In this document: positions 55,160 to 64,000 of the stretch, one piece after another
How positions within the stretch are numbered: the first letter of the stretch is position 1
Layout: each line of letters begins with the position of its first letter
Assembly: GCF_018835585.1 (NCBI RefSeq)
Contig: NZ_JAHGVE010000021.1
Coordinates: 19,556-83,555, forward strand
Length of the DNA stretch: 64,000 nucleotides
Source: Pelorhabdus rhamnosifermentans
GTDB lineage: Bacteria; Bacillota; Negativicutes; UMGS1260
Direction: 5' to 3'
Notes under the pieces: model-generated
Seen by the model: only the letters and a program-made list of their open reading frames with translations
The model's database searches: none
What the model was told of the DNA's origin: nothing
Position numbers and translations under genes: made by a program

Positions 55160-55981
55160 ATGAAAATTAAAACATCAACAATTAGCGGTATCATTGCCAA
55201 TGAAACAAACCGAATGACACCCATACCTACCCAACAACTATTTGAAGATTTATATGTTATACAGGACAGCTTTGCTAATATATTCTTAATTAAAGATAAT
55301 AAAAAATTTATTGCAATAGATGCTGGTATCAATCCTGATCAAATTAAACAGGAACTAACTAAACTTGGTATTTCTGCCGATGATGTAAAAACTGTCCTTT
55401 TAACACATTCAGACATCGACCATGTGAACGGGCTGAGTGCATTCAATAAGGCTGAAATCTATCTGCCGAAAGCTGAAGTTGCCATGCTTAATAAATTCAG
55501 AATAACAATGACTGAAACTGACTTTAACGCTGCTACTCAGGCATATTCCGATTTGAATCAGGACGAAAGTATGTTTGGCGATGACGACTATTGGCCACAA
55601 GATGATATGCAGATAACAAATCATTCGCCTCACCAATTAATCTCTTTCATGAAAAATAAGATAAATCAAAGCTTCAAGACAATAGATGATGGAGAAAAAT
55701 TGCACTTCGATCAAACCAGTATTGAAGCCGTATTAATTGCGGGTCATACAAAAGGATTAACAAGTTACATTGTTAACCAAAAATACATTTTTGTTAGTGA
55801 TGGCCTGAGCCTGCAGAATGGTTACGTTGCCCCATTTAATAAATTTCTTACTCTAGATCAAGAACAGCATCGAAAAAGCATCAGCAAAATTAAAAATTTG
55901 AAAGGCTTTGACTATATCTTCACCCAACATTACGGTTATACCGGCAATATTGCCAAAGCCTTTGAGAATTGGCTTGATTAA
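55160..55981 (+). CDS. MBL-fold metallo-hydrolase
   Basis: A 273-residue protein, ribosome site TAGGAG. Metal site THSDIDHVNG (HxDxDH), second ligand AGHTKG near 195 and the closing TQHYG. No oxidoreductase or RNase extension, so a generic hydrolase (lactonase, thioesterase or glyoxalase II type). Confidence 0.88.
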   Translation: MKIKTSTISGIIANETNRMTPIPTQQLFEDLYVIQDSFANIFLIKDNKKFIAIDAGINPDQIKQELTKLGISADDVKTVLLTHSDIDHVNGLSAFNKAEIYLPKAEVAMLNKFRITMTETDFNAATQAYSDLNQDESMFGDDDYWPQDDMQITNHSPHQLISFMKNKINQSFKTIDDGEKLHFDQTSIEAVLIAGHTKGLTSYIVNQKYIFVSDGLSLQNGYVAPFNKFLTLDQEQHRKSISKIKNLKGFDYIFTQHYGYTGNIAKAFENWLD

Positions 55982-56030
55982 CCGTAGCTTTTATATTCGT
56001 CAAAAATTAAAATTTGAAAGGGCCCTGAAA

Positions 56031-56438
56031 ATGCGAAAAAGACATATTGCAACCTATCTACTTGCTTTAATTAATTTTATTTGTGCTGTATTCCACTCGG
56101 TTTTTCAATTCGAGTTATTATCTAACAAGGGGATCTACCGAGATTTTTTATTAACTGAAAACTTGGTCATCGCATTTGTCTTTGCTTACTTTTCGGCGAT
56201 TATCTTCTTTGGTAAAGCAGAGGATAAACAAAGAATGGTAAAAATGAATATCTTCTTCTGGCTTACCTTTCTAGTATTCGTAGGTTTCACCCAACCAACT
56301 ATTACTTCTTTAAATATCGTAAAATCTTTCCTGCTCTTTCCTCAAAATTATTACCTATTATCTCTTGGCAGCATTTCATTGATATTAAGCCTATTGGGTT
56401 TTCAGCAATTAAAGTTTTACCTTAATAATAACCAATAG
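56031..56438 (+). CDS. Small four-helix membrane protein
   Basis: A 135-residue protein begun at the ATG after AAAGGGCCCTGAAA. Hydrophobic helices at about 7-25, 42-62, 72-90, 104-127. Located 49 bp after the MBL gene, likely the same operon. Not recognised as a named family. Confidence 0.7.
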   Translation: MRKRHIATYLLALINFICAVFHSVFQFELLSNKGIYRDFLLTENLVIAFVFAYFSAIIFFGKAEDKQRMVKMNIFFWLTFLVFVGFTQPTITSLNIVKSFLLFPQNYYLLSLGSISLILSLLGFQQLKFYLNNNQ

Positions 56439-56767
56439 CTGATGATGGGTAATTACCTAAAAAATCAAGGAAAACCTATTGTGCCCAAAGCCTCAATAAA
56501 TAGACTTTACCACGTTTAATAGATACAGAATCAGGCTCAATTAGAGGACTCGGTTTATTGACAAAAAAAAGCGGTATCAGGCTTGTGATATTTAATTAAA
56601 TGCCTTATTGATATAGGTAAATAAGGCATTTTCCCTAACAACACAAGCTGAATTATACGCGAAGTATGCTAATGCACCAAACTAAAATACGCCATAGCCT
56701 AGAAATATATATTTTTCTTTTTTCATTTATTATAGAATCATATATTTGAGGGAATTGCATAATTCCC
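56439..56767. other. Intergenic stretch
   Basis: Terminator hairpin ATGCCTTATT / AATAAGGCAT at 56599-56630 with T tail. A second hairpin (TTGAGGGAATT / AATTCCCTCAA) covers 56747-56771. No gene is seen between. Confidence 0.5.
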
Positions 56768-56833
56768 TCAAAAAACATAGACGTAACCGCCTGTTGATGC
56801 ATCTAAGGCAAAAATATTATCAGTAATTTTCAT
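56768..56833 (-). pseudogene. N-terminal stub of an MBL-fold gene
   Basis: ATG with GGAGGGGGCACAC upstream; MKITDNIFALDASTGGYVYV and F then TGA. This is the first beta-hairpin of MBL-fold hydrolases; the rest is deleted and a hairpin follows directly. Confidence 0.6.
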
Positions 56834-56881
56834 GTGTGCCCCCTCCATAAAACATACTCTTTTCGCTTTATTTCTTTTCAG

Positions 56882-57589
56882 TTATGAGATCAACCCCCTT
56901 TGGCTAAGATTGTCATAGACCGCCTTCATACTCCCTGCCCTATTTTTCAAAATCACTTTATAAAAGTTCGGCTTCACAAATAAGTAATTAATCAGTCTCC
57001 CAAATAGATTTTGAAAAAGATACTTCTTATGGTTTTTTATGTCTTGCGTAATTTTCCGCCCTAAATTACGCGCCAGCAGCAATTGATCAGCATTATCCAT
57101 AACTCTACCGGCACCAATGCTGACTCCTAGACTACCCGACAGGTAACCCCTTTTGAATATACTGTCCCTAGCCATACAAGCAAGTCTCGTTGCAACTTGC
57201 TTGGCCCCCATTGCCCCAGCAGTAGATATTCCAGCCATATACTTTCCGCCTAGCGAGGATGTGAAGCGCTCATACATTCCCAGTCGGTCGATAAAATTCT
57301 TCATAATTGCATTTGGCGCTGCTGCAAAAGTAGGGGAACTCAAAATGATTCCATCGGCTTCATAAACTAATTGTCTTATTGTGGTAAAGTCATCAGAAAA
57401 AGGACATTCTCTTGCAAGACATTTTAAACATCCTGTGCAAAATTCAATTTTTTGTTTGGGGAGAAAAATCTCAGTTACCTGTGCACCTTCTTCTGCTGCA
57501 CCCTTTAGTGCTTCTCTGGCAAGTGTTGCACTATTGCCATGATAATTTGAACTGCTAATCACTGCGACGATTTTCATACTTTCATTCAC
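56882..57589 (-). CDS. Flavodoxin-family protein with Cys-rich motif
   Basis: A 235-residue NADPH-dependent FMN reductase/WrbA-like flavoprotein. KIVAVISSSNYHGNSATLAR is the FMN phosphate loop; FCTGCLKCLARECPF is a [4Fe-4S]-type motif after helix 1, as in iron-sulfur flavoproteins (Isf). Starts 8 bp inside the end of the PadR gene, so co-transcribed. Confidence 0.88.
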   Translation of the reverse strand: MNESMKIVAVISSSNYHGNSATLAREALKGAAEEGAQVTEIFLPKQKIEFCTGCLKCLARECPFSDDFTTIRQLVYEADGIILSSPTFAAAPNAIMKNFIDRLGMYERFTSSLGGKYMAGISTAGAMGAKQVATRLACMARDSIFKRGYLSGSLGVSIGAGRVMDNADQLLLARNLGRKITQDIKNHKKYLFQNLFGRLINYLFVKPNFYKVILKNRAGSMKAVYDNLSQRGLIS

Positions 57590-58178
57590 TCCTTTGCTTT
57601 TCTTGTGATAGCATAGCTTCCAACTCCGTAATACACTCTTTCGCCCATTGGATGAGCATCTGGTTGGTCATTAGTGCTCTTTTGACAATAAAGTGCCAGA
57701 AAATTTCATCCTGTTGGATCGATAATTCAGTTTCATTTTTCTTGGCATTTTTGATCATTTCAGTTAGCGTTTTTTTACCTTCTACCATCATTTGTTTGAA
57801 ATTTTGTCGTTCTTCAATAAAGCGTTTAAACTGTTTTATTAGTTCTACCGCGCCTACCTTAGAGCCAAAGAATAATCGCAATGTGAATTCATCTCTTTTG
57901 GGCGCTGAGAAAAATTCTGGGAAGTCTGTCAACCATTCATCGAATGCCCTTTTCCCATCGTTAGTGATATGATAAATTTTTTTATTTGGTTTGTCGTCTT
58001 GTTGTTGAATATCCGATAATACATAGCCTTTTTTTTCTAGGATACCCAACTCGCGATAGATTTGGCTCAGACTGGCCGTCCATGAATAATTTACAGACTT
58101 ATTAAAGATTTTTCCAAGATTGTACCCAGTCATCGGAGAATAAGTGAGAATGCCCAGTACTGCATATGGCAATGACAT
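57582..58178 (-). CDS. PadR-family transcriptional regulator
   Basis: A 198-residue PadR protein; ATG after GGAGGGG. N-terminal winged helix (AVLGILTYSPMTGYNLGKIF, SLSQIYRELGILEKKGYV), C-terminal Vir_act_alpha_C coiled coil. Controls its own operon through the palindrome upstream, by inference. Confidence 0.92.
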   Translation of the reverse strand: MSLPYAVLGILTYSPMTGYNLGKIFNKSVNYSWTASLSQIYRELGILEKKGYVLSDIQQQDDKPNKKIYHITNDGKRAFDEWLTDFPEFFSAPKRDEFTLRLFFGSKVGAVELIKQFKRFIEERQNFKQMMVEGKKTLTEMIKNAKKNETELSIQQDEIFWHFIVKRALMTNQMLIQWAKECITELEAMLSQEKQRSE

Positions 58179-58192
58179 AATTAAACCCCTCC

Positions 58193-58243
58193 ATATATAA
58201 CATGTGTAATAATACATATAATAATATTATACATGTTATATAT
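58193..58243. promoter_or_regulatory. PadR operator, long palindrome
   Basis: ATATATAACATGT and its exact inverse ACATGTTATATAT, 25 bp apart, with internal TAATAATA/TATTATAC partial symmetry. ATAACATGT-ACATGTTAT is a typical PadR recognition form, immediately upstream of the PadR start. Confidence 0.75.
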
Positions 58244-58302
58244 TGTCAAGTGAGCTTAGAGGTTTTTATTCTTATGAAATCAATTGTTTTATGACTTGCG
58301 AC

Positions 58303-58363
58303 AAAGAGGCTGTTGCACTAAGCAGAAATTAACCTGCTTAGTGCAACAGCCTCCTCTTTTTTT
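58303..58363. terminator. Strong bidirectional terminator
   Basis: GAGGCTGTTGCACTAAGCA pairs perfectly with TGCTTAGTGCAACAGCCTC, followed by TTTTTTT. A long perfect stem that might also be a small transposable relic. Confidence 0.75.
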
Positions 58364-58451
58364 GTCATTATATTTTTCAGGGATTGAAATTATCTAGTTA
58401 AAAAGACAGCTATTAGTTAACATAAAATTTGTTGATTAATAGCTTAAATTT

Positions 58452-59102
58452 TTAAATGACCTCAGTTGCAAATCTCACTCCCATATCAAATGCTTTTTTA
58501 CAATCATCGGGGAATACTTCTTCTCGTCTCTTGGCCTTGGCCTCAACATCGAACGCGGTTGCAACAACCTTTGAGTAATCTTTAAACTGGTACGTATCAA
58601 AACTAAGGAGCGACTCAGTAGCCCCAAATGCCATGCGCATTGCAAATTCATTAAACTCAATGTGTTTATCCATACCATATGTTTTCAACATTTCTTCTGT
58701 TGCATTCATTGCGTAAATAAACCCAGTATTAATTTTCTTCGGAAAAAACGATCTATGAGAATCACTGTATTCTACATACTGAAACAGTAAACGGTCCATA
58801 AATGCTGCCATCTCACCAGTTACCCTTCCCCAATAAATCGGAGAACCTAATATAACGGCATCGGCTTCCTCTACTTTTTTAAAGATTGCTGCCAGATCAT
58901 CCGGTATTGGGCACCTACCATAGCTTTTACTACCTTTGATTTTACAAGCAAAACAGCTAATACATCCTTTATAGTTAAGATCATAAAGATGGATCAATTC
59001 GGTCTCGGCTCCCTGTGATACTGCACCATCCAGTGCTTTATTTAGCAGTGTTGCAGTGTTACAAGTTTTTCTAGGACTTCCGTTAAATGCTATTACCTTC
59101 AT
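58452..59102 (-). CDS. Flavodoxin-family iron-sulfur flavoprotein
   Basis: A 216-residue protein; ATG after GGAGGTATAGTT. KVIAFNGSPRKTCNTATLLN binds FMN phosphate; CISCFACKIKGSKSYGRCPI is the Cys motif. Closely related to the frameshifted gene at 60646-61441. Likely NADPH-dependent quinone, nitro or metal reduction. Confidence 0.88.
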   Translation of the reverse strand: MKVIAFNGSPRKTCNTATLLNKALDGAVSQGAETELIHLYDLNYKGCISCFACKIKGSKSYGRCPIPDDLAAIFKKVEEADAVILGSPIYWGRVTGEMAAFMDRLLFQYVEYSDSHRSFFPKKINTGFIYAMNATEEMLKTYGMDKHIEFNEFAMRMAFGATESLLSFDTYQFKDYSKVVATAFDVEAKAKRREEVFPDDCKKAFDMGVRFATEVI

Positions 59103-59135
59103 AACTATACCTCCATATTTTGTTATTATTGACAT

Positions 59136-59182
59136 CTTATACACTAAAGATCACTTATGTCAATAAATCGACATAGGTGATC
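59136..59182. promoter_or_regulatory. Promoter and operator of the flavodoxin gene
   Basis: Minus-strand -35 TTGACA (59158-59163), 16-bp spacer, -10 TATAAG (59136-59141). Inverted repeat GATCACTTATGTC / GACATAGGTGATC (59149-59182, one mismatch) overlaps the -35, so repression by a local HxlR or similar factor is likely. Confidence 0.65.
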
Positions 59183-59489
59183 CTATTACTATATTATCGA
59201 TTGTCATTTAATTATGAAAATCCAGCCATAAATGATAATCACCCAGCCAATCTAGAAGCACTTAACTTGCTACCATTTATATTTTCCCTATACTTATTGG
59301 TCTTAATTGCTAGGTAACACCGCTGTCATCTAAAAAAGCCATTGAAAAAAATCCATATAGATACTGGCTTCGTCGGCCTTAATTCTCATACATGAGTTCC
59401 AGTACATGCCAAGATTATTAACAAATTCCCACTCTAGTTTTCATTCATCGAGTTGGCACTTGGTAACAGCTACGCTGGTATTCCCCTAT
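59183..59489. other. Gene-free stretch
   Basis: No supported gene. Contains the 15-bp word ACTGGCTTCGTCGGC (59362-59376) shared with 49307-49321 and a nearby TACATGCCA, suggesting an old duplicated sequence. Confidence 0.35.
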
Positions 59490-60525
59490 TCATTGGTATG
59501 CTTTTTTCTGCCCTTGATGAGTTGTAACAATCTTGTATAGTGCTTTATTGCCCGTAATGAATAAAACGTTACTTTCAGCCCCGATTCCAAACTCACAGTT
59601 GGTAACAGTCTCGGGAGTTTGAATATACCCAATCTCTTCCCCCTTAGGAGAAAGCACCAAAATTCCTGGATGGGATGGATCATAGTTGGCGACAAAGATA
59701 TTTCCGTCTGAATCCACTCTCATGCCGTCAGGCCGAGAGCCTAGAGACTGGTAAATTATTTCTCGGAATTTTGCAGTTCCGTCCTCAAGCAAATCATAGG
59801 CAAGAATGCCATCGAATCCGCGACGGGGGGCTAATCCTGCGGTTGACGATCTGTAGTCAAATAGGCCGTTATCGTTAGAATCTATATACAAAGTCTTTTT
59901 GTCTGGTGAAAGTGCAATCCCATTCGGCTTTCCTGCATTCGCTATAATAAGACTGATTCTTCCATCTCTATCGATCCGATACACTCCTTGGACAGCTTGA
60001 TCCATAGCTTCTTTACCAAAATACCTTGGATCGGTAAAATAAATTTTACCGGTGTTATCTGTCGCAACATCATTTGGCGAATTTAAAAGCCGACCATCAA
60101 ATTCGGCTGCAAGAATAACGGCCTTACCTGTTTTCAAATCAGTTGCGGTTATACGACGACCGCCGTAGTCCGCCGCTTCTGCCGCAATTAAGCGTCCCGC
60201 AACATCAAAGGCCAGTCCGTCTGCTTGACCGCTAGGAGACCGAAAAACCGTAACCTTCTCTGTTGTTGGATCATACTTCATGATGTGCCCCCCCAAATGG
60301 TACACCTTTAGCTAATGAAGTGGGCGTAAGATCACAAAAATATACTTCGCCATCTGGAGCCACTGCTGGTCCTTCTAAATGAGTTCCTTGATTATAAATT
60401 ACTTCAAGCTTTTCTCCGGAAGAAATTACACTATTATTTATCTCCGCGGACGCAGACAAAGTGAACATATTTAGTACTAATATGCTCGACATAAGTATTA
60501 AGGCTGAGCGTAAAGATTTAGCCAT
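59490..60525 (-). pseudogene. SMP-30/gluconolactonase-like exported protein, frameshifted
   Basis: Signal peptide (SLRSALILMSSILVLNMFTL up to SASA), EGPAVAPDGEVYFCD, then a break at a G7 tract (60288-60294) and continuation in the next frame with SGQADGLAFDVAGRL, SPNDVATDNTGKIYFTDPRY and RPDGMRVDSDGNIF. With six G the two parts join smoothly as PFGGHIMKYD. A calcium-dependent beta-propeller lactonase is implied. The tract length may vary, so the gene may be phase-variable or the sequence wrong by one base. Confidence 0.85.
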
Positions 60526-60645
60526 TTTATCTTCCTCCCTGTATATTCTTTATATAAACCCACCCAATTTTTCGTTAACCATCCCGCCCACCTCGTATGT
60601 AACCTTTCGGTAGATGGTAGTCACAAAGCTAAGCTTACATGCATT

Positions 60646-61441
60646 TTAAAACTTAATGAGGCATTGTTTTGCTAGACAGTAAACATCGTGTGCCATACCC
60701 ACTCTGGGTGATAGCAGCAAGACAGAAAATTTGAATGCACAAACGAAAGTTCTGCATAATTTTATCTGCTTTCCATAATCTGTTAAATTTCCCTTTGCAA
60801 ATCGCATGCCCATGTTATATGCTTTTTCACAATCCTGCGGGAATACTTCCTTACGTGTTGCAGCTTTCTTTTCCGGGTCGAAGGCGCTGGCAACATATTT
60901 AGAATAATCATCAAACTGGTACGTATCAGTAACACAAAGCGATTCCACTTTGCCGAAAGCTCTCACCAACATCATTTCAGCCAATTCGAAAGACTGGGCA
61001 TATCCCCTTTCCTCCATCTGGCTTTTAGTAGCATTCATGGTATAAATAAAACCAGTCGGTATCTTCCTCTTGAAAAGAGAAGAATAGTTTCCATCATATA
61101 CTACGTACGGAAATACAAGCCGCTCCATAAATGATCTCATTTCTCCAGTAGCAGTTCCCATATAGATAGGTGACCCCAAAATAATGGCATCAACTGACTC
61201 AACTTTCTTAAGGATCGGAGACAAATCATCGTTCATTGCACATTTTCCGTAACTTTTGCCACCTTTTCTTTTACAGGCGAAACAACTGGTACAACCTCTA
61301 AAATTGAGATCATAAAGATGTATCAATTCCGTTTTAGCCCCCTGTGAATGCTGCCCCTTCCAGTGCCTTTGTCAATAAAGTTGCTGTATTCCAGCTTTTC
61401 CTGGGGCTCCCATTGATCGCTATGATGGCTTTCTTTTTCAT
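60646..61441 (-). pseudogene. Flavodoxin-family iron-sulfur flavoprotein, frameshifted
   Basis: ATG at 61441 (GAGGAG upstream) starts KKKAIIAINGSPRKSWNTAT, which stops at TAA near 61339. The body resumes one base out of frame as KTELIHLYDLNFRGCTSCFA and CKRKGGKSYGKC. A single extra base around 61349 (GCATTCACAG) explains it. Paralogue of the gene at 58452. The C-terminus runs past the usual end. Confidence 0.8.
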
Positions 61442-61739
61442 ATCAATACTCCTCTTTTCTCTTAATTATTTTGCAATTCTTACCTAAAAGAGAACTTCCT
61501 TAAAATGGTTCCTCTTCTTTGGTGCGTTAAATGATGAATAGGACTCAGCAATTTTCTCTTTCAGCACCTTATCCTTGATGAATAAAATACCAAGGTTGAT
61601 TTTAGCTCTCTAATTGGTAATTAATAATTAGTGGAAGTTAACAAAAGATTATCATTGTATAAATTTTATTGCAAGTACGCATATTTTTATTATATACTAC
61701 TAAAAATAGTACTATTAGATATTGAAAGGATGATCATTT

Positions 61740-62084
61740 ATGGCAAAATCACTCTATCAGGAAGGGAGTTGCTCTGTGCTAGCTGTACAAAATATCATTG
61801 CTGGCAAATGGAAACTTCCTATATTGTGGCAGTTGAGTCAAGGAACCAAAAGATTTAATCAACTGCAAAAACTATTGTCTGAAATTTCGCAGGGAATACT
61901 CACTCAGCAATTGCGAGAACTAGAACAAGATGGACTGGTCCATCGAGAAATTTACAGGGAAGTTCCGCCTAAAGTCGAATATTCATTAACAACGCTTGGT
62001 GAAAGTTTCATGCCAGTACTAGCTATCATACGCAACTGGGGTAATGATTACTTGAATATTCGATCGAAATCCCATACTATGTAA
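61740..62084 (+). CDS. HxlR-family transcriptional regulator
   Basis: A 114-residue winged-helix regulator, GAAAGG before the ATG. IIAGKWKLPILWQLSQGTKR, LTQQLRELEQDGLVHREIYR and EVPPKVEYSLTTLGES are diagnostic. Divergent from the frameshifted flavodoxin gene, which it probably controls; AATAGTACTATT (61702-61713) is a candidate site. Confidence 0.9.
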   Translation: MAKSLYQEGSCSVLAVQNIIAGKWKLPILWQLSQGTKRFNQLQKLLSEISQGILTQQLRELEQDGLVHREIYREVPPKVEYSLTTLGESFMPVLAIIRNWGNDYLNIRSKSHTM

Positions 62085-62218
62085 TATTGTCTTCCAGCAT
62101 GACCAAAGCCCTCATCGGTGATTTGGATTTGACTCTGTCTCGAGATTCTCCCCGAGCATTTGCTGATATATGGAAAAATCATTGTGTCCCGACTTTTTCT
62201 GTGATTACACACTCATGC

Positions 62219-62261
62219 CAAAAAAGCTATGAAGGGTTACTATTACCTTCATAGCTTTTCT
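62219..62261. terminator. Bidirectional terminator
   Basis: AAAAGCTATGAAGG / CCTTCATAGCTTTT between the HxlR gene and the MFS remnant. Confidence 0.85.
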
Positions 62262-62263
62262 TC

Positions 62264-63198
62264 TCATTTTTTCACCTTAATCAATAACACTAAGAATGCT
62301 CCAAGGATGGGGCCGAGCGCCAAAGCTACGAAACCGTAGAAGTAGCTATTTGTGGCATCCAATACAGCCCCAAAAACAAGGGGCGAAATTAAGGATCCCA
62401 ACTGCCAAATCGCATTGGATAATCCTGAAGCCGTACCAATCATGCTCTGAGGTACTAAATCGCCCACTATAATATATAACAATGGGCTATATATGAAAGC
62501 AGTAATTCCTACCAGCGGCATCAGAACATAGAGCATTTCTACGCTTCTATTCATGCCAAAGAACAGATATTTGATTTTCCCCTGAAAATAATCGGCCAAA
62601 ATACCTGCCATAGGTTTGCATATCAATGCGGCAAGACCATACACAGACATGATGCTTCCCGCCTGCACCAAGGATATTTTTAGGCCCTTAACCAGATAGG
62701 AATTAGCCCAAGTCGCAACACCCCAGGTTCCCCACATTGCACAAAACCCGGCAATACCAAAAATCATTAAATTCCTGTTTTTTATTAACACCTTTAGTAT
62801 CTGTAGTTGAGATAGCTCTGGTACGGTACGGATGCAGCCATAACGGCCCCTGATCCTATACCGGCCAAAAGTCTAAATACCAGTCCCTGTTCATAAGAAG
62901 TAGTTAACCCCATAAGTCCTGTAAATAATCCCATAAGTAAAAATGAACTCAGTAAAACTTTTCGATAGCCGAACCGGTCAGTCAATAATCCACCAGGAAT
63001 TTGCGTCAAAATGTACCCAGTATAAAAGGCGGTCATATAACTACCAGCCTGCTTCGCAGATAGCCCCAATTTCTTGGATGCTAGAGGCATAATCGGTGGC
63101 CAGGCTAGCCGATCTACGAAGGACAAGGTAAAAGCAAACCACACAATAAGGAATACGCCGATTTGAATAGAGTTTACTTCAAAGCCTCTAATTTTCAT
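62264..63198 (-). pseudogene. MFS transporter with internal deletion
   Basis: N-terminal half (63198 to about 62815) has helices 1-4 and GYILTQIPGGLLTDRFGYRK; the C-terminal half (from about 62815) has helices 7-12 and GIAGFCAMWGTWGVATWANS. The middle (helices 5-6 and central loop, about 70 residues) is missing and the frames differ. Matches the anion:cation symporter type used for organic acids. Confidence 0.8.
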
Positions 63199-63254
63199 GA
63201 TTCACCTCTTTTTCATTATTTCTTTAAGCTTGGTTCTCAAATGATGGCACCCTG

Positions 63255-63620
63255 TCAACACAATTCTTGTTGAATTGCAAGATAGCAAACATTCTCATTG
63301 CCAGCATAAAGCGCACCTGCAACCCCTGCTGCATGACCTGTCGCAAAGCCAACTCCCATGACTCTAATTGACACAAAAGCAATTGTATCGCTGGATATGA
63401 TTCTGCCTGCAGCCCATAGGTTTCTGATATTTTTTATACTTTTAAAGCCCGTAATGGTATATCATAAAAAGACTTGTCTTTTACAGGATAATAAACGGTT
63501 GGAATACCAGGCAGCGGATGAGATTCACCGGGCCACCCGGCGCGAGCGATAACATCTGCTTGCCGCCGTCCTTCCACTAAGTCTTGAGCACTAAGTGTGT
63601 AATCTGATCCGAATTTAGGG
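63255..63620 (-). pseudogene. FAD-dependent oxidoreductase C-terminal remnant
   Basis: Minus-strand pieces FGSDYTLSAQDLVEGRRQAD, then SFYDIPLRAL, a one-base deletion in an A-run, NLWAAGRIISSDTIAFVSIR and GVGFATGHAAGVAGALYA match the FAD-binding C-terminus of FAD oxidoreductases. N-terminus and middle absent. Confidence 0.75.
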
Positions 63621-63917
63621 AGTTACGACATTTGTTTGAATGCTTGTATAAATAACGGATTTAAGCCAAAAATTGTATTTGAAAGTTCTCAAATAAATAC
63701 TATACTTGGGTTGGTAAGCGAAAATATGGGAGTTGCCATGTTAACCTCTAAAGTGGTTGGGTCTTTCCCAGATGTTGCGTTGGTCCGGCTAAACGAGACC
63801 ATCAATAGAAACACGGCCCTTGTCTTACTTCATAAAACGCAAGCGTTAAGTTCAGCAAAAGCTTTCATAAAACATACTCTGGAATGGAAGAAAGCTCATA
63901 AACCTGGTAAGCTGTAG
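63620..63917 (+). pseudogene. LysR-family regulator, C-terminal fragment
   Basis: Encodes NNGFKPKIVFESSQINTILG, VSENMGVAMLTSKVV and the end of a LysR substrate-binding domain. The DNA-binding domain and first half of the effector domain are missing, and the frame is broken just upstream (RHLFECLYK in another frame). Probably once regulated the neighbouring MFS and ox-idoreductase genes. Confidence 0.8.
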
Positions 63918-64000
63918 CACAATACTGTCAATAACTTTTGAAAATGTCACCTAAAAAGGGTTCTAATTATCGGATGAAAATGTCACTTTAGAATTTAAGC

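Noticed and set aside
58303..58363. Insertion sequence end
   Set aside because: The long perfect stem ends in a T7 run, better explained as a terminator; no transposase or target duplication nearby.

Overview
The window looks like the chromosome of an endospore-forming diderm Firmicute (Negativicutes, Sporomusaceae; a Pelosinus- or Sporomusa-like organism). Spore genes (alpha/beta SASP, spore photoproduct lyase, a GerMN lipoprotein, a Spo0E-like peptide) sit beside an outer-membrane beta-barrel gene with a signal peptide and terminal Phe, and base composition is AT-rich. This assignment is an inference; no rRNA or other marker gene is present.

1-4.8 kb: a small Gly-rich membrane peptide, a TetR-MdtG-like efflux pair, a lipoprotein of the isochorismatase fold lacking its catalytic Cys, a DUF3231 protein and a shortened dodecin. 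4.8-19.5 kb: two decayed, related prophage-like elements. Both end in tyrosine-integrase 3' remnants, each followed by a 36-bp repeat that contains the groEL 3' end, so both appear to have used the groEL 3' end as attachment site. They carry a lysis module (GH25 lysozyme, small membrane proteins), DNA methylases, an Fn3 structural protein, a sigma-like remnant, and three copies (two intact, one decayed) of an orphan TctC-type binding lipoprotein.

19.5-38.9 kb: conserved core. groES-groEL under CIRCE, an ANTAR regulator with its histidine kinase, tsaD, SASP, the thiL-tsaE-tsaB-rimI run, alr, GerMN and AMIN-amidase genes, the ndoAI-ndoA toxin-antitoxin pair, acpS-nnr, splB, a DUF155 protein and yyaL. 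A candidate structured small RNA with a good promoter and terminator lies at about 36.55-36.65 kb.

39-49 kb: a defence or mobile island. A translationally coupled three-gene operon (Cap4-like nuclease, small middle component, SMC/ABC ATPase) matches the ABC three-component (ABC-3C) architecture. Immediately downstream is an unassigned coupled pair (winged-helix-like protein plus PD-(D/E)XK-like nuclease). Next to them lie a large serine recombinase broken by two in-frame stops and a second recombinase C-terminal remnant.

49-64 kb: an accessory region of small redox and regulator genes: three flavodoxin-type iron-sulfur flavoproteins, HxlR, PadR and AraC regulators, a LysE exporter, radical SAM and metallo-beta-lactamase proteins. 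Many genes here are broken (GNAT, cupin, SMP-30 by a G7 tract, a flavodoxin, an MFS transporter, an FAD oxidoreductase, LysR), so the right-hand end is decaying or contains sequencing indels.
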